A stretch of DNA of 59,572 nt, taken from the NCBI RefSeq assembly GCF_000971275.1, contig NZ_LAPV01000010.1:1-59572 (forward strand), given 5' to 3'. The position numbers were made by a program, and so were the translations under genes. The notes beneath the pieces are model-generated. The model was not told where the DNA came from, made no database searches, and saw nothing but the letters and a program-made list of their open reading frames with translations. Below are positions 1 to 10,785 of this stretch, piece by piece (the stretch's first letter is position 1; each line of letters starts with the position of its first letter). The DNA comes from Devosia psychrophila (GTDB lineage Bacteria > Pseudomonadota > Alphaproteobacteria > Rhizobiales > Devosiaceae).

Positions 1-104
1 CGCCTCCCCCTGAGAGGGGGAGGAATCTGATCGAGTTTGCGGCTTGTTTGGTAGGTAGGCTGGATGTCTGGCTCCTCCCCTTGCAGGGGGAGGTTGGGTG
101 GGGG
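1..104. repeat. GC-rich paired palindrome element, cut by the window edge
   Basis: Two short palindromes (CCTCCCCCT / AGGGGGAGG near 3-23 and CTCCTCCCC / GGGGGAGG near 72-93) flank an unrelated middle. The right end runs into GGTTGGGTGGGGG. The layout matches the complete elements at 37091-37205 and 43465-43582, so this looks like the right part of a third copy. No coding potential is seen. Confidence 0.6.
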
Positions 105-128
105 TTTTGCTGAGGGGGCGGCGATGGG

Positions 129-161
129 CCCCCACCTCGCCTCCCCCTGTGAGGGGGAGGG
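129..161. repeat. Half-copy of the GC-rich palindrome element
   Basis: CCCCCACCTCGCCTCCCCC is followed by AGGGGGAGG. This is the left-arm sequence of the paired element without a partner arm. It lies 30 bases downstream of the uvrB stop codon and could fold as a terminator for uvrB. Confidence 0.5.
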
Positions 162-191
162 ATACTATCGGGGATGCGGAAAGGTCGGAGT

Positions 192-2861
<2,670 letters not shown>

Positions 2862-3034
2862 GGGATGCTCGCGGTCTGGGGGAGCGACTCAAATGGGTAA
2901 CGAGGCGCGCGAATGCAATGTTCCCGCCAACATAGCGGGTAACGAACGGAGAGGGAACGGGGACTGCTGACAGGCGGTGTCAGGAGGCGGAACGCAATCG
3001 GATTACAGCCATTGCTGTGCAGCAGGAGAAGGCC

Positions 3035-3307
3035 ATGACCCAGGTGCCCACTACAGATCAGATCCGCAATGCCATCGACAGTGGCGCTACTGGCGAGAAG
3101 GTCGGGTTTCCCGATCCGGCCGCCGCGCCGCTGGGGACCGATGCGGAAGCCGGGGGACATGCGCCGACGGTGCAGGAGCGCGCCATGGAGGCCAGGGCAC
3201 AGATCGAGTATGTGCCGCCTGTGCCGCCCAATGGCGTGGTGGTCTATGGCGGCCTGATCGCGATGGTCACCGTGGCGATTGTTCTGATGCGGGTATTGTT
3301 GGGGTAA
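3035..3307 (+). CDS. Small tail-anchored membrane protein, unknown function
   Basis: This 90-residue protein has a soluble, Pro/Ala-rich N-terminal part and one hydrophobic segment at the very C-terminus (about 67-89, VVVYGGLIAMVTVAIVLMRV), which suggests a tail anchor in the inner membrane. The ATG at 3035 is preceded by a good ribosome site (AGGAGAAGG at 3023-3031), better placed than the upstream GTG at 3017. I do not recognise the family. It stands alone between divergent uvrB and the marR operon. Confidence 0.65.
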   Translation: MTQVPTTDQIRNAIDSGATGEKVGFPDPAAAPLGTDAEAGGHAPTVQERAMEARAQIEYVPPVPPNGVVVYGGLIAMVTVAIVLMRVLLG

Positions 3308-3365
3308 GGGGCGCCCGATTGCTCACGCAAACATGGGCGAAAATAGCTGTTGATTTGCCAAGCGT

Positions 3366-3393
3366 GCTTATTATATATTTACTTATAATAAGC
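3366..3393. promoter_or_regulatory. Inverted-repeat operator of the marR-emrAB operon
   Basis: GCTTATTATA (3366-3375) and TATAATAAGC (3384-3393) form a perfect 10-bp inverted repeat with an 8-bp spacer. It sits 16 bases upstream of the marR start in an AT-rich patch. The right arm contains TATAAT (3384-3389), a perfect -10 hexamer. The sequence AGCGTGC is repeated on both sides (3361 and 3391). Autoregulation by the adjacent MarR protein is the simplest reading. Confidence 0.7.
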
Positions 3394-3409
3394 GTGCATT
3401 GGATATTTT

Positions 3410-3877
3410 ATGAGATCGAACCTTCGGACAGAGCGGCCAATCGGCTATCTCATCCATGAAGTGGCGCGGATGATGCGGCGACGTTTCGAGGACGAGGCGC
3501 GGACGCATGGCCTGACGCTGGCGCAGTGGCGGGCGCTGGGGGCCATCGACAGCGAGCACATGATTACGCAGGTGGCGCTGGCCAGCCATATCGATGCCGA
3601 TCCGATGACGGTCAGCGGTATCTTGGATAGGCTGGAAAAGCGCGGGCTGCTGGAGCGCTATCCGCATCCCAATGACAGTCGCGCCAAGCTGTCCCGGCTC
3701 ACGCCCGATGGCGTCGAGATGGTGGCCGCCGCCCGCCACCTGGGCAAGACACTATATGACGCAGCGCTGGACGGCCTCGATGAGGCGGAGCGCCAAGCGC
3801 TCATCTCTAGCCTGTCACGCATGCGCGACAATCTCAACAATACCGACCAAATGGCCGAACAACAGGAAGCCGTCTAG
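3410..3877 (+). CDS. MarR-family transcriptional regulator
   Basis: This is a 155-residue winged-helix regulator. The helix-turn-helix and wing lie at about 45-100 (ITQVALASHIDADPMTVSGI, then DRLEKRGLLERY and the basic wing with DSRAK). MarR proteins usually repress an adjacent efflux operon and release DNA on binding a phenolic or other small ligand. The gene is the first of a tight operon: its TAG stop is one base from the ATG of the membrane-fusion gene, and the MFS pump follows. The palindrome at 3366-3393 is the probable operator. The ligand is unknown. Confidence 0.92.
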   Translation: MRSNLRTERPIGYLIHEVARMMRRRFEDEARTHGLTLAQWRALGAIDSEHMITQVALASHIDADPMTVSGILDRLEKRGLLERYPHPNDSRAKLSRLTPDGVEMVAAARHLGKTLYDAALDGLDEAERQALISSLSRMRDNLNNTDQMAEQQEAV

Positions 3878-3878
3878 A

Positions 3879-5009
3879 ATGAGCGCCCGTGTAACCGAAC
3901 CCAATCCGTCCCAGCCCACCGTCGTTACCCTGCCTCGCGCAGAGCAAATCGCGCCAGAGGCGAAAGCCGTAGCGCCGGCCAAGGAAAAGCGCCGAGGCCG
4001 CGTGCTGCTGATGGCAGGCGTGCCCCTGTTGCTCGTCGCTGGCGGCGGCTGGTTCTACCTCAACGGAGGCCGTTATGAAGAGACCGACAACGCCTATGTG
4101 CAGCAGCCAAAGCTGTCGCTGAGCTCGGACGTTGCCGGCCGGGTATCGCAGGTGAGCGTCGTCGAAAACCAGATCGTCAAGGCGGGTGATGCGCTGTTCA
4201 GCCTCGACGCGCAGCCGTACCAGATCGCGCTGAGCCAGGCCAATGCGGCGCTGGCTTCGGCACGGGTCAATGTCGAGCAGCTCAAGGTGAGCTATGCCAC
4301 GGCGCAGGCTCAACTGGCCTCCTCGGAGGCGACCCTTGCCATTCGCGAGGAGGCTTTCGGCCGCCAGTCGGCACTCGTTGAGCAGGGCATCAACGCCAAT
4401 TCGTCTCTCGATGACGGTCGGCTGACATTGCAGCAGGCACAAAGTGCGGTGGATCTGGCCAAGCAGCAGATTGCTGCGGCGACCGCAGCGCTGGCCGGCA
4501 ACCCTGCCATCGTAACGGACGAGCATCCGGCAGTGCTGGCGGCGCTGGCGAGTGTCGAGCAGGCCGAGCGCAACCTGAGCAAGACCGATGTGGTGGCACC
4601 GGCTGACGGCATCATTTCCAATGTGTCGAGTCTCAATGTGGGGCAGTTTATCGCAGCGGGCACCATGATCGCGGCGCTGGTGGAGACCAATTCGACCTGG
4701 ATCCAGGCCAATTTCAAGGAAACCCAACTGGGCGAACTGCGTGTCGGCCAGCCGGTGGATATCCATGTCGATGCCTATCCTGAGATCCTGCACGGGCAGA
4801 TCGCCAGCCTGGGCGCGGCGACGGGCTCGGAATTTTCGCTGATCCCGGCGCAGAATGCCACTGGCAACTGGGTGAAGGTGGTGCAGCGCTTGCCGATACG
4901 GGTGGCGCTGCCGGAAAGCGCCGAACTTGCCATGCTCAAGACCGGCATGAGCGCGATGGTCACGGTCGATACCGGCCGGTCCACGCTCGACAAGATGATG
5001 GGCAAGTAA
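3879..5009 (+). CDS. HlyD/EmrA-type membrane fusion protein
   Basis: This is the periplasmic adaptor of a tripartite or two-part drug efflux system. The 376-residue protein has a cytoplasmic N-terminus (1-40), one transmembrane segment (about 42-65, LLMAGVPLLLVAGGGWFYL), a split biotinyl-lipoyl-like domain beginning TDNAYVQQPKLSLSSDVAGR, an alpha-hairpin coiled coil (about 105-190, rich in Ala and Gln), and a C-terminal beta-barrel. The longer open frame from 3672 overlaps marR out of frame; the ATG at 3879 fits the family start and the operon layout. It acts with the DHA2 transporter 46 bases downstream. Confidence 0.93.
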   Translation: MSARVTEPNPSQPTVVTLPRAEQIAPEAKAVAPAKEKRRGRVLLMAGVPLLLVAGGGWFYLNGGRYEETDNAYVQQPKLSLSSDVAGRVSQVSVVENQIVKAGDALFSLDAQPYQIALSQANAALASARVNVEQLKVSYATAQAQLASSEATLAIREEAFGRQSALVEQGINANSSLDDGRLTLQQAQSAVDLAKQQIAAATAALAGNPAIVTDEHPAVLAALASVEQAERNLSKTDVVAPADGIISNVSSLNVGQFIAAGTMIAALVETNSTWIQANFKETQLGELRVGQPVDIHVDAYPEILHGQIASLGAATGSEFSLIPAQNATGNWVKVVQRLPIRVALPESAELAMLKTGMSAMVTVDTGRSTLDKMMGK

Positions 5010-5055
5010 TCCGGCGCGGGCCTGATCGCGCCATCGTCAAGACTGGAGGCCCTCT

Positions 5056-6630
5056 GTGGCCAAAGCCGTATCCGAAACCCTTTCTGCCCCCGCCCTGATC
5101 GTCAAGAACAAGGGATTGCTGACGGCCGCCCTGATGCTGGCCACGGTGATGCAGGTGCTCGACACCACGATCGCCAATGTGGCGCTGCCCCATATGGCCG
5201 CTTCGCTGGGCGCCGCGCAGAACGAAATCACCTGGGTGCTGACGTCCTACATCGTCGCAGCCGCGATCGCGACGCCGCTGACCGGCTGGATGGCCGACCG
5301 CATTGGGCAGAAGCGCCTGTTTATGGTGGCGGTGATCGGATTTACCGTGGCCTCGGCGCTGTGCGGGATCGCTACCAGCCTGCCCGAAATGGTGATGTTC
5401 CGCGTGTTGCAGGGCGTGTTCGGGGCGGTTATCGCGCCGCTGGCGCAGACGGTGCTGCTGAATATCAATCCCAAGGAGCGCATTGGCCAGGCCATGGCCA
5501 TCTATGGCATGGGCATCATGGTGGCGCCGATCATCGGGCCAACACTGGGCGGCTGGCTGACGGAAAGCTTCGACTGGCGCTGGGTGTTCCTGATCAATCT
5601 CCCGCTGGGCGTGCTGGCGGTGTTCATGTTGTTTGTGTTCATGCCCGATACCGAGATCAAGCGACGGCGCTTTGACTTCTTTGGTTTCGGCATGCTGGCG
5701 CTCGGGGTCGGCGCGTTGCAATTGATGCTCGACCGCGGCGCCGACAACTTCTGGTTTTCATCGATGGAAACCTGGATCGAGCTGGGGCTGGTGATTACCG
5801 GGCTCTGGGTGTTCGTGGTGCATTGCCTGACGGCTGAAAACCCGTTCCTCGACCTGCGCATCTTCAAGGATCTGAACTTTTCGCTGGCATCGGTGCTGAT
5901 GTTCCTCGTTGGCATCACGCTGTTTTCCGGCCTGGCACTGTTGCCGCCGATGCTGCAGAGCCTGATGGGCTATCCGGTCATCTTCTCCAGCGTGATCATG
6001 GCGCCGCGCGGGGTGGCGACGCTGTTGTCGATGGTGGTGGTAGGGCGACTTATCGGCAAGGTCGATCCGCGGCTGCTGATGCTGTTTGGCATCGGCTGCA
6101 TGGCTTATTCGCTCTATGGCATGACCAGCTTCAGCCTGCAGATGGACTATTGGCCGGTGATCACTACGGGCGTTATCCAGGGCTTCGGCATGGGCTTTCT
6201 GTTCGTGCCGCTGCAGGCGCTGGCCTTCGCGACGATCGCACCGAAGTATCGTGCCGACGCGACATCGATGTTCGCGCTGGTTCGTAACATGGGCAATGGC
6301 GTGGGCATTTCGCTGGTGACGGCCGTATTGTCCAACATGATGCAGGTGAACCACGCGGAACTGGCTGAACGGCTGACCGCGACGTCGCAGAATGTCATCA
6401 ACCAGATGCCGAGCCTGCTGGGCGGCAGCGCCCAGGCCGTGGCAATCGTCAACGGGCTGGTGACGCAGCAAGCGGCAATGCTGAGCTATCTGGATGACTT
6501 CTGGCTCATGCTGCTGTTGAGCCTTGCAGCCATACCTTTGGTGCTGTTGCTGCGCGGGCCAAAGAAGTCAGCCCGGCCGAAGACAGAGGAAGAAAAGGCG
6601 CTGGAACGGGCGCATGCGATGGCTGAATGA
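5056..6630 (+). CDS. EmrB/QacA-type (DHA2) MFS multidrug transporter
   Basis: This 524-residue proton-drug antiporter has about 14 predicted membrane helices and MFS motif A after the second helix (GWMADRIGQKRLF). The motif around LDTTIANVALPHMAASLGA in helix 1 is typical of the DHA2 family (EmrB, QacA). It is the third gene of marR-emrA-emrB and should export hydrophobic or phenolic toxicants with the preceding fusion protein. Start is a GTG at 5056 with CTGGAGG (5042-5048) as ribosome site. No outer-membrane channel gene is nearby. Confidence 0.95.
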   Translation: MAKAVSETLSAPALIVKNKGLLTAALMLATVMQVLDTTIANVALPHMAASLGAAQNEITWVLTSYIVAAAIATPLTGWMADRIGQKRLFMVAVIGFTVASALCGIATSLPEMVMFRVLQGVFGAVIAPLAQTVLLNINPKERIGQAMAIYGMGIMVAPIIGPTLGGWLTESFDWRWVFLINLPLGVLAVFMLFVFMPDTEIKRRRFDFFGFGMLALGVGALQLMLDRGADNFWFSSMETWIELGLVITGLWVFVVHCLTAENPFLDLRIFKDLNFSLASVLMFLVGITLFSGLALLPPMLQSLMGYPVIFSSVIMAPRGVATLLSMVVVGRLIGKVDPRLLMLFGIGCMAYSLYGMTSFSLQMDYWPVITTGVIQGFGMGFLFVPLQALAFATIAPKYRADATSMFALVRNMGNGVGISLVTAVLSNMMQVNHAELAERLTATSQNVINQMPSLLGGSAQAVAIVNGLVTQQAAMLSYLDDFWLMLLLSLAAIPLVLLLRGPKKSARPKTEEEKALERAHAMAE

Positions 6631-6728
6631 CGTGGGTGGGCCGTATTTCGCATTGAGGTGTCGAACAAGCCGCGATTGGATCGTTGTGAGGGCATAAGGC
6701 GGCGTTGGGCTGCCTTGGGGGACTGACA

Positions 6729-7100
6729 ATGAAAATTACAGGTTGGGTGTTGAGTGGGCTGATCGGGCTGTTTCTGGCGATTGCGTCGGCGGCGCCCAAG
6801 TTCATGGGCATTGCGGCAGCGACGGATGCGATGACGGTGGTGGGATGGCCCCTGAAACACCTGGTGCTGATCGGCTGTATCGAGGTCGCCTGCGCGGCGC
6901 TTTTCCTCATTCCGCGTACGGCTTTGCTCGGGGCGGTGCTGACGACGGGCCTGCTTGGGGGTGCGTTGGCGGCCAATCTGCGGGTGGACAATCCACTGTT
7001 CAGCCACACGCTGTTCAGCGTCTATCTGGGCGTCGCGGTGTGGGTTGCGCTGTGGCTGCGCGACGAGCGCATCCGCAAGGTGTTCCCATTGCTCAGTTAA
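6729..7100 (+). CDS. DoxX-like small membrane protein
   Basis: This 123-residue protein has four hydrophobic helices and the DoxX-like pattern (ISG/WVLSGLIGLFLAIASAAPKFMG near the start, then GWPLKHLVLIGCIEVACAAL). Family members are small inner-membrane proteins, some linked to redox or thiosulfate metabolism, but most have no proven role. The ATG at 6729 is preceded by a G-rich site (TTGGGGGA). It is about 100 bases after the MFS gene and may be read through from it. Confidence 0.75.
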   Translation: MKITGWVLSGLIGLFLAIASAAPKFMGIAAATDAMTVVGWPLKHLVLIGCIEVACAALFLIPRTALLGAVLTTGLLGGALAANLRVDNPLFSHTLFSVYLGVAVWVALWLRDERIRKVFPLLS

Positions 7101-7303
7101 GACGCGGTTGATGATCGAGTTGGCTAGACCGGCGCGATTCAACTCAAGGTATCCGAGCTCAGGTATGGGATGGTGAAGCTGTATTAAAACGGTCTCGCCT
7201 CGCGAGCGTACAAATTCGGACCAAGCGTTGCCTGTAACGGGATCGAGATTGGGGTTTTCTGCGTTGACCCCAAGGTTCCCTTGAGACAGCGTCAGACGAA
7301 GTC

Positions 7304-7540
7304 ATGTACGAATTTCGGGTTGTTGATATCCACATAGAAGACGGCGGAGACCAGGAACTGTTGGTGACCGCCTCCAGCCCGGAAGCCGCTGCGAGAAAAG
7401 CACTGGGCATTGATCTGGTGCGTAGCGGCGCCAAGCGTGATCTGCGCGCCAAGGTATATTTCCAGCATCCAGGGCAGTCACTCTCGATGGTGCGCCTCTA
7501 TGCCAAGGTAGCAGAGCGAGCCATCGCTGAACGCGTCTAG
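7304..7540 (+). CDS. Conserved-looking small soluble protein, unknown function
   Basis: This 78-residue protein begins MYEFRVVDIHIEDGG and has a compact alpha/beta pattern with no signal or membrane segment. Third-position GC is lower than in neighbours but codon use is coherent, and a short perfect hairpin follows the stop. I do not recognise the family. The upstream 200 bases hold no other gene. Confidence 0.55.
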   Translation: MYEFRVVDIHIEDGGDQELLVTASSPEAAARKALGIDLVRSGAKRDLRAKVYFQHPGQSLSMVRLYAKVAERAIAERV

Positions 7541-7908
7541 AGTTTATTGCTTTGGGTGGGATAGCCCAAAGCTGCCGAGTTGCGTTATCGTTTGCCCTGA
7601 TCAGAATTCGGGCCGGCGGATCAAAACTCCAGCCTGCGGGAGCTTACGCAAAATCGTTTCCACGGCTTAGCGGAAGTAGGTGTTGCGGATGAAGTGCCAT
7701 AGCTGGCCAAGTCTGCAAAATGGCCGACGACACGGTCAGTGCTTCGTCGCTTAAGGCAGTTCGGGCCCGCAGCGTCGGATCGGTCATTCGGGCTCCAGCC
7801 AGCACGAAATCAGTGGCCGCCCAGCGCGCAGTCACGCGGTAAAGAGCAGTGGCCTGAGAAATACCAACGATGTCGGTTGGCAGCGGCCAGTGGCCGCTGC
7901 GATAGAAC
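7541..7908. other. Non-coding stretch with one short hairpin
   Basis: The 368 bases between two convergent genes show no convincing open frame on either strand. The 125-codon minus frame here (7644-8021) overlaps the next gene and has shadow-like composition. Apart from the hairpin at 7549-7572 I see nothing specific. Confidence 0.5.
7549..7572 (+). terminator. Short hairpin after the 78-residue gene
   Basis: GCTTTGGG and CCCAAAGC form a perfect 8-bp stem with an 8-base loop, 9 bases past the stop codon. No T-run follows, so intrinsic termination is only possible. Confidence 0.4.
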
Positions 7909-8481
7909 TTAGTAGACGTGGATCGACGACAGATTGCGCAGGAGATACTTGTCGAGTGCTGGTTGGGAGACCACGATGCGTTCACAATAGCTCTGGAAGA
8001 AACGGTCGCGGCAGACGTCAACAGAGGTGCCGTCGACGCGGACCGAGGCGAAGCTGTTGTCGAGGCCGGAAAGGGCGAGATCCTTAAGGACCTGACCGGT
8101 TTTCAGGCAGACTTCAGAGCCGGCATAATTGACGCCGGTGTAGAAGCAGACGGTACCGCCGCGGGGATAGCTGGCCAGCCCGTTAGGCCAGTCACCGGGA
8201 ATAGCACCGAAGGAGATGTTGCGCTTGTAGGTCCAGCCGCGACCGGCGTCCCCGTCGACCAGGCACCAGAGCTTTTGGCAACGCAGGACCTTGATAGCCA
8301 GATCGGGACTGATTTCGCCAGTAAAGGCATATCGCGTACCGGGACCCTCGCGCAGGGTCAGCGTATCGGTGCTCCAGGCGTGGGTGCCTGATTGCGAAGC
8401 TGCCATCGCGGGCGTCTGGACTACGGAGAACAAAAGCGCCGCGCTGGTCAGGGCGGTCAGCAAGCGGAGGAGGATGCGCAT
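7909..8481 (-). CDS. Secreted SH3b and crystallin-like protein
   Basis: The 190-residue product has a Sec signal peptide (about 1-28, ending PAMAAS), a bacterial SH3 domain (about 38-95, with LREGPGTRYAFTGEI and WCLVDGDAGRGW), and a C-terminal beta/gamma-crystallin-like or I36-inhibitor-like domain (about 110-190, VCFYTGVNYAGSEVCLKTGQ). The six cysteines of the mature part suit disulfides outside the cytoplasm. It is a diverged paralogue of the gene 124 bases upstream. SH3b domains often bind cell-wall peptides, which suggests an envelope role; the exact function is unknown. Confidence 0.75.
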   Translation of the reverse strand: MRILLRLLTALTSAALLFSVVQTPAMAASQSGTHAWSTDTLTLREGPGTRYAFTGEISPDLAIKVLRCQKLWCLVDGDAGRGWTYKRNISFGAIPGDWPNGLASYPRGGTVCFYTGVNYAGSEVCLKTGQVLKDLALSGLDNSFASVRVDGTSVDVCRDRFFQSYCERIVVSQPALDKYLLRNLSSIHVY

Positions 8482-8554
8482 CTTGGTGTTCCTGTGGCTG
8501 GTGCTGCAGGCAGCCTAGCGCGAGACGTGCCGGCTTCCAAGGGGTGTCAAAGCC

Positions 8555-8580
8555 AAGGGCGCAACCGTGGTTGCGCCCTT
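8555..8580 (-). terminator. Hairpin after the larger SH3/crystallin gene
   Basis: AAGGGCGCAACC and GGTTGCGCCCTT form a 12-bp perfect stem around GT, 25 bases beyond the stop of the 8606-9271 gene. It separates the two paralogues. Confidence 0.65.
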
Positions 8581-8605
8581 GATGAATACCGCAGTGTCGC
8601 AGCGA

Positions 8606-9271
8606 TTAACGCACGCGGACCGATGCGACGAAATCGTCCAGATCACCCAGCGACGAGGCACTCGTGGTGTAAGTGCGGCAGTCGCGATAATTGTTTTCCG
8701 AACACACCTGAACCTGCAGACCATCGGGGTTGTCGATGGATGAGATGCGGTCAGCCCAGTTGCCGAGGTTGCGGTTGCTGTCGCCCGATTCCAGGCAGAA
8801 GCTGTCGCCGCGGAAGCGGGTCCGGTCAAAGAAGCACACTTCGCCAAAAGTAGGCTGGACAACCGGAGGCCGGGGCGGACGCGGCGGCTGAACCTGGGGC
8901 TGCTGGCCGACGCCGAAGTTAATGGTCGGACCACCGGGGCCAGTCGAGAAACCAAAGGACAAGCCTGGCTGCTGCGGATTGACGGGAGCACCGCCGCCAG
9001 CACTCAGGTAGTTCGACGAAATCCAGCCATCAGGACCTGGCTTGGCGATATAGCACCACGAGCCCTCGCACTGCTGCACATCGACCTGGGTGCCACGACG
9101 CACGGCATCGACGATGCCGTAATTGGTGCCCGGTCCCTGGCGCACGTTGACATTGCTGGTCACTATGCCGGGCGCTGCATAAGCGGCGGGGAGGAAAACA
9201 ACGACCGCAGTGGCCGCGACGGCGATGCCCGTGGCAACATTCAGCAAAGTCTTGCGGGTACGGCGATTCAT
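8606..9271 (-). CDS. Secreted SH3b, Pro-rich linker, crystallin-like protein
   Basis: The 221-residue product has an N-terminal signal or anchor (about 10-32, ending AAYAAPG), an SH3b domain (about 38-90, VNVRQGPGTNYGIVDAVRRG, GSWCYIAKPG), a Gly/Pro-rich linker (about 95-140, with PPRPPRPP), and a C-terminal beta/gamma-crystallin-like domain (about 141-221, EVCFFDRTRFRGDSFCLESG and ISSIDNPDG). Same domain order as its smaller neighbour but with an added linker. It probably works in the periplasm or at the surface. Function unknown; wall binding by SH3b is a family-level inference. Confidence 0.78.
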   Translation of the reverse strand: MNRRTRKTLLNVATGIAVAATAVVVFLPAAYAAPGIVTSNVNVRQGPGTNYGIVDAVRRGTQVDVQQCEGSWCYIAKPGPDGWISSNYLSAGGGAPVNPQQPGLSFGFSTGPGGPTINFGVGQQPQVQPPRPPRPPVVQPTFGEVCFFDRTRFRGDSFCLESGDSNRNLGNWADRISSIDNPDGLQVQVCSENNYRDCRTYTTSASSLGDLDDFVASVRVR

Positions 9272-9464
9272 GATTGGCGCTCCTGTGTTCTGGTCATCCA
9301 GCCCGAATGGGCAACGCTTGCGGCGGCCAGGTATTTTGCTAAAGAACGGGGCTATGGAGAAAAGAGTTCCAGGCCCCGGGAAATTGTCAGTGCTTGCGAC
9401 GTCTTGCGAGTGCCGCGGTTGCCACAGTCTTTAGGGAGGCGATCCTGAACGTTGCCTGAACGGT

Positions 9465-9866
9465 TCAGTCCGGAATTTTGCGCTTGGTGCCGTCTTCATT
9501 GAGCGCCACGAAGACGAAGCGACCCTCGGTCACCCTAACCCGGTCGGACAGCCGGTTGCGACGCGCCCAGGCTTCGACGCCGACGGTGATCGAAGTGGTG
9601 CCCACGCGTTCAACGCTGGTATAGACGCAGAGCACGTCGCCCACCTTTACCGGGGCAATGAACGTCATGGCCTCGACGGCAACGGTGACGGTGCGACCAC
9701 CAGTGCGCTCGACGGCTGCAATAGAGCCGGCAATATCCATTTGGCTCAGCACCCAACCGCCGAAAATGTCGCCGGAGGGGTTGGTGTCGGCGGGCATGGC
9801 CAGCGTGCGGATGGTCAATGCGCCCTTGGGCTCCGCGGTTTCGATCGTCTCAATCGTCTCGCTCAT
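9465..9866 (-). CDS. YciA-type acyl-CoA thioesterase
   Basis: This 133-residue single-hotdog enzyme hydrolyses acyl-CoA thioesters in the cytosol. The signature NPSGDIFGGWVLSQMDIAG (about 29-47) is the hotdog helix with the catalytic Asp region, followed by VTVAVEAMTFIAPVKVGD. The start at 9866 (MSETIETIE) has AAAGGA upstream. A longer frame to 9923 exists but overlaps the end of tk; the chosen ATG lies two bases after the tk stop, so the two genes are a tight operon. Confidence 0.9.
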   Translation of the reverse strand: MSETIETIETAEPKGALTIRTLAMPADTNPSGDIFGGWVLSQMDIAGSIAAVERTGGRTVTVAVEAMTFIAPVKVGDVLCVYTSVERVGTTSITVGVEAWARRNRLSDRVRVTEGRFVFVALNEDGTKRKIPD

Positions 9867-9868
9867 GT

Positions 9869-10462
9869 TCAGGGTCCTTTCACGGGCCAACGACCGACTG
9901 CTTCTTCCCAATGCTTGCGGCATAGCGAGACATAGACCGACTTTTCAATCGCAACCTGTTCGCCATCGGTCAAGACGCGACCGTCGGCGTTCTGGCGCAC
10001 CACCATGGTCGCCTTGGCACCACATTCGCAAATGGTGCGGATTTCGCGCAGCACATCTGCAATGGCCAACAATTGCTGGGAGCCGGGAAACAGCTTGCCC
10101 TGAAAATCGGTGCGCAAGCCAAAGCACATCACGGGGATGCGAAGACGGTCGCTGACCCGCGCCAATTGCCAGACCTGATCGGCCGTCAGGAACTGGGCCT
10201 CATCGACGAAGACGCAATCGACCTTGCCGTTTTCCGTCTCTTCGCGGATGGCGTTGTAGAGGTCGTCCTCGGCGGAATAGAGCTCTGCCGGCTCGGATAT
10301 GCCGATGCGCGACGAGATCAGTCCGGAGCCGTTTTTTACGTAAAGCGAGGACGTATACAGCAGCGGCCGCATGCCGCGCTCGCGATAGTTATAGGCGGCC
10401 TGCAGCAGCAAGGTGGACTTGCCGGCATTCATCGCCGCATAGGAAAAATAGAGCTTGGCCAT
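9869..10462 (-). CDS. tdk: Thymidine kinase
   Basis: This 197-residue type II thymidine kinase phosphorylates thymidine to dTMP with ATP (salvage). It shows the P-loop AAMNAGKST (9-17), Walker B DEAQFL (about 86-91), lid region, and a zinc-binding set formed by the CECG turn and the late CRKH motif. Length is normal. It precedes the thioesterase gene by two bases. An intrinsic-terminator hairpin lies 58 bases upstream of its ATG in the same orientation, which hints at a leader attenuator or an upstream short transcript. Confidence 0.95.
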   Translation of the reverse strand: MAKLYFSYAAMNAGKSTLLLQAAYNYRERGMRPLLYTSSLYVKNGSGLISSRIGISEPAELYSAEDDLYNAIREETENGKVDCVFVDEAQFLTADQVWQLARVSDRLRIPVMCFGLRTDFQGKLFPGSQQLLAIADVLREIRTICECGAKATMVVRQNADGRVLTDGEQVAIEKSVYVSLCRKHWEEAVGRWPVKGP

Positions 10463-10518
10463 GCCTCGTTGTGCCGGAGCCAGTGACGCTGCGCGAGAGC
10501 TAAAGACCAGTGCTCCAC

Positions 10519-10547
10519 AAAAAAGAGGCCGCCCGACTTGGGCGGCC
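10519..10547 (-). terminator. Intrinsic terminator upstream of tdk
   Basis: Read on the minus strand, GGCCGCCC and GGGCGGCC form an 8-bp stem with a 5-base loop, followed by TC and a run of six T. It points toward tdk but stands before it, with no obvious gene upstream to end. Confidence 0.7.
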
Positions 10548-10785
10548 AGAAAAGCCGAGGTATCGGCGGAGAGCCGGGGTTGGCGGCCAGACTCTCCAAT
10601 AGGCCGGGCGCGACGTTGGGGAACGTGGGGCGCGGCGGTTCCGGACCGATGGGGATGGGCCGGGAACAGGGCAGAGGCTAGGATGGTTTGATGACACGGG
10701 CGTGACAGCTCGGCGGCTTGATGTTCAGGTCCGGTTCAGCGATGGGCTGGCAACGTTGGCGCATTCCCGGTTTGGAGTTTTTTCG

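Noticed and set aside
7644..8021. 125-codon minus-strand frame
   Set aside because: It overlaps the end of the SH3/crystallin gene in another frame, has no ribosome site, and its composition is shadow-like.
10500..10697. 65-codon minus-strand frame upstream of tdk
   Set aside because: It runs across an intrinsic terminator and has Pro/Arg-rich shadow composition.
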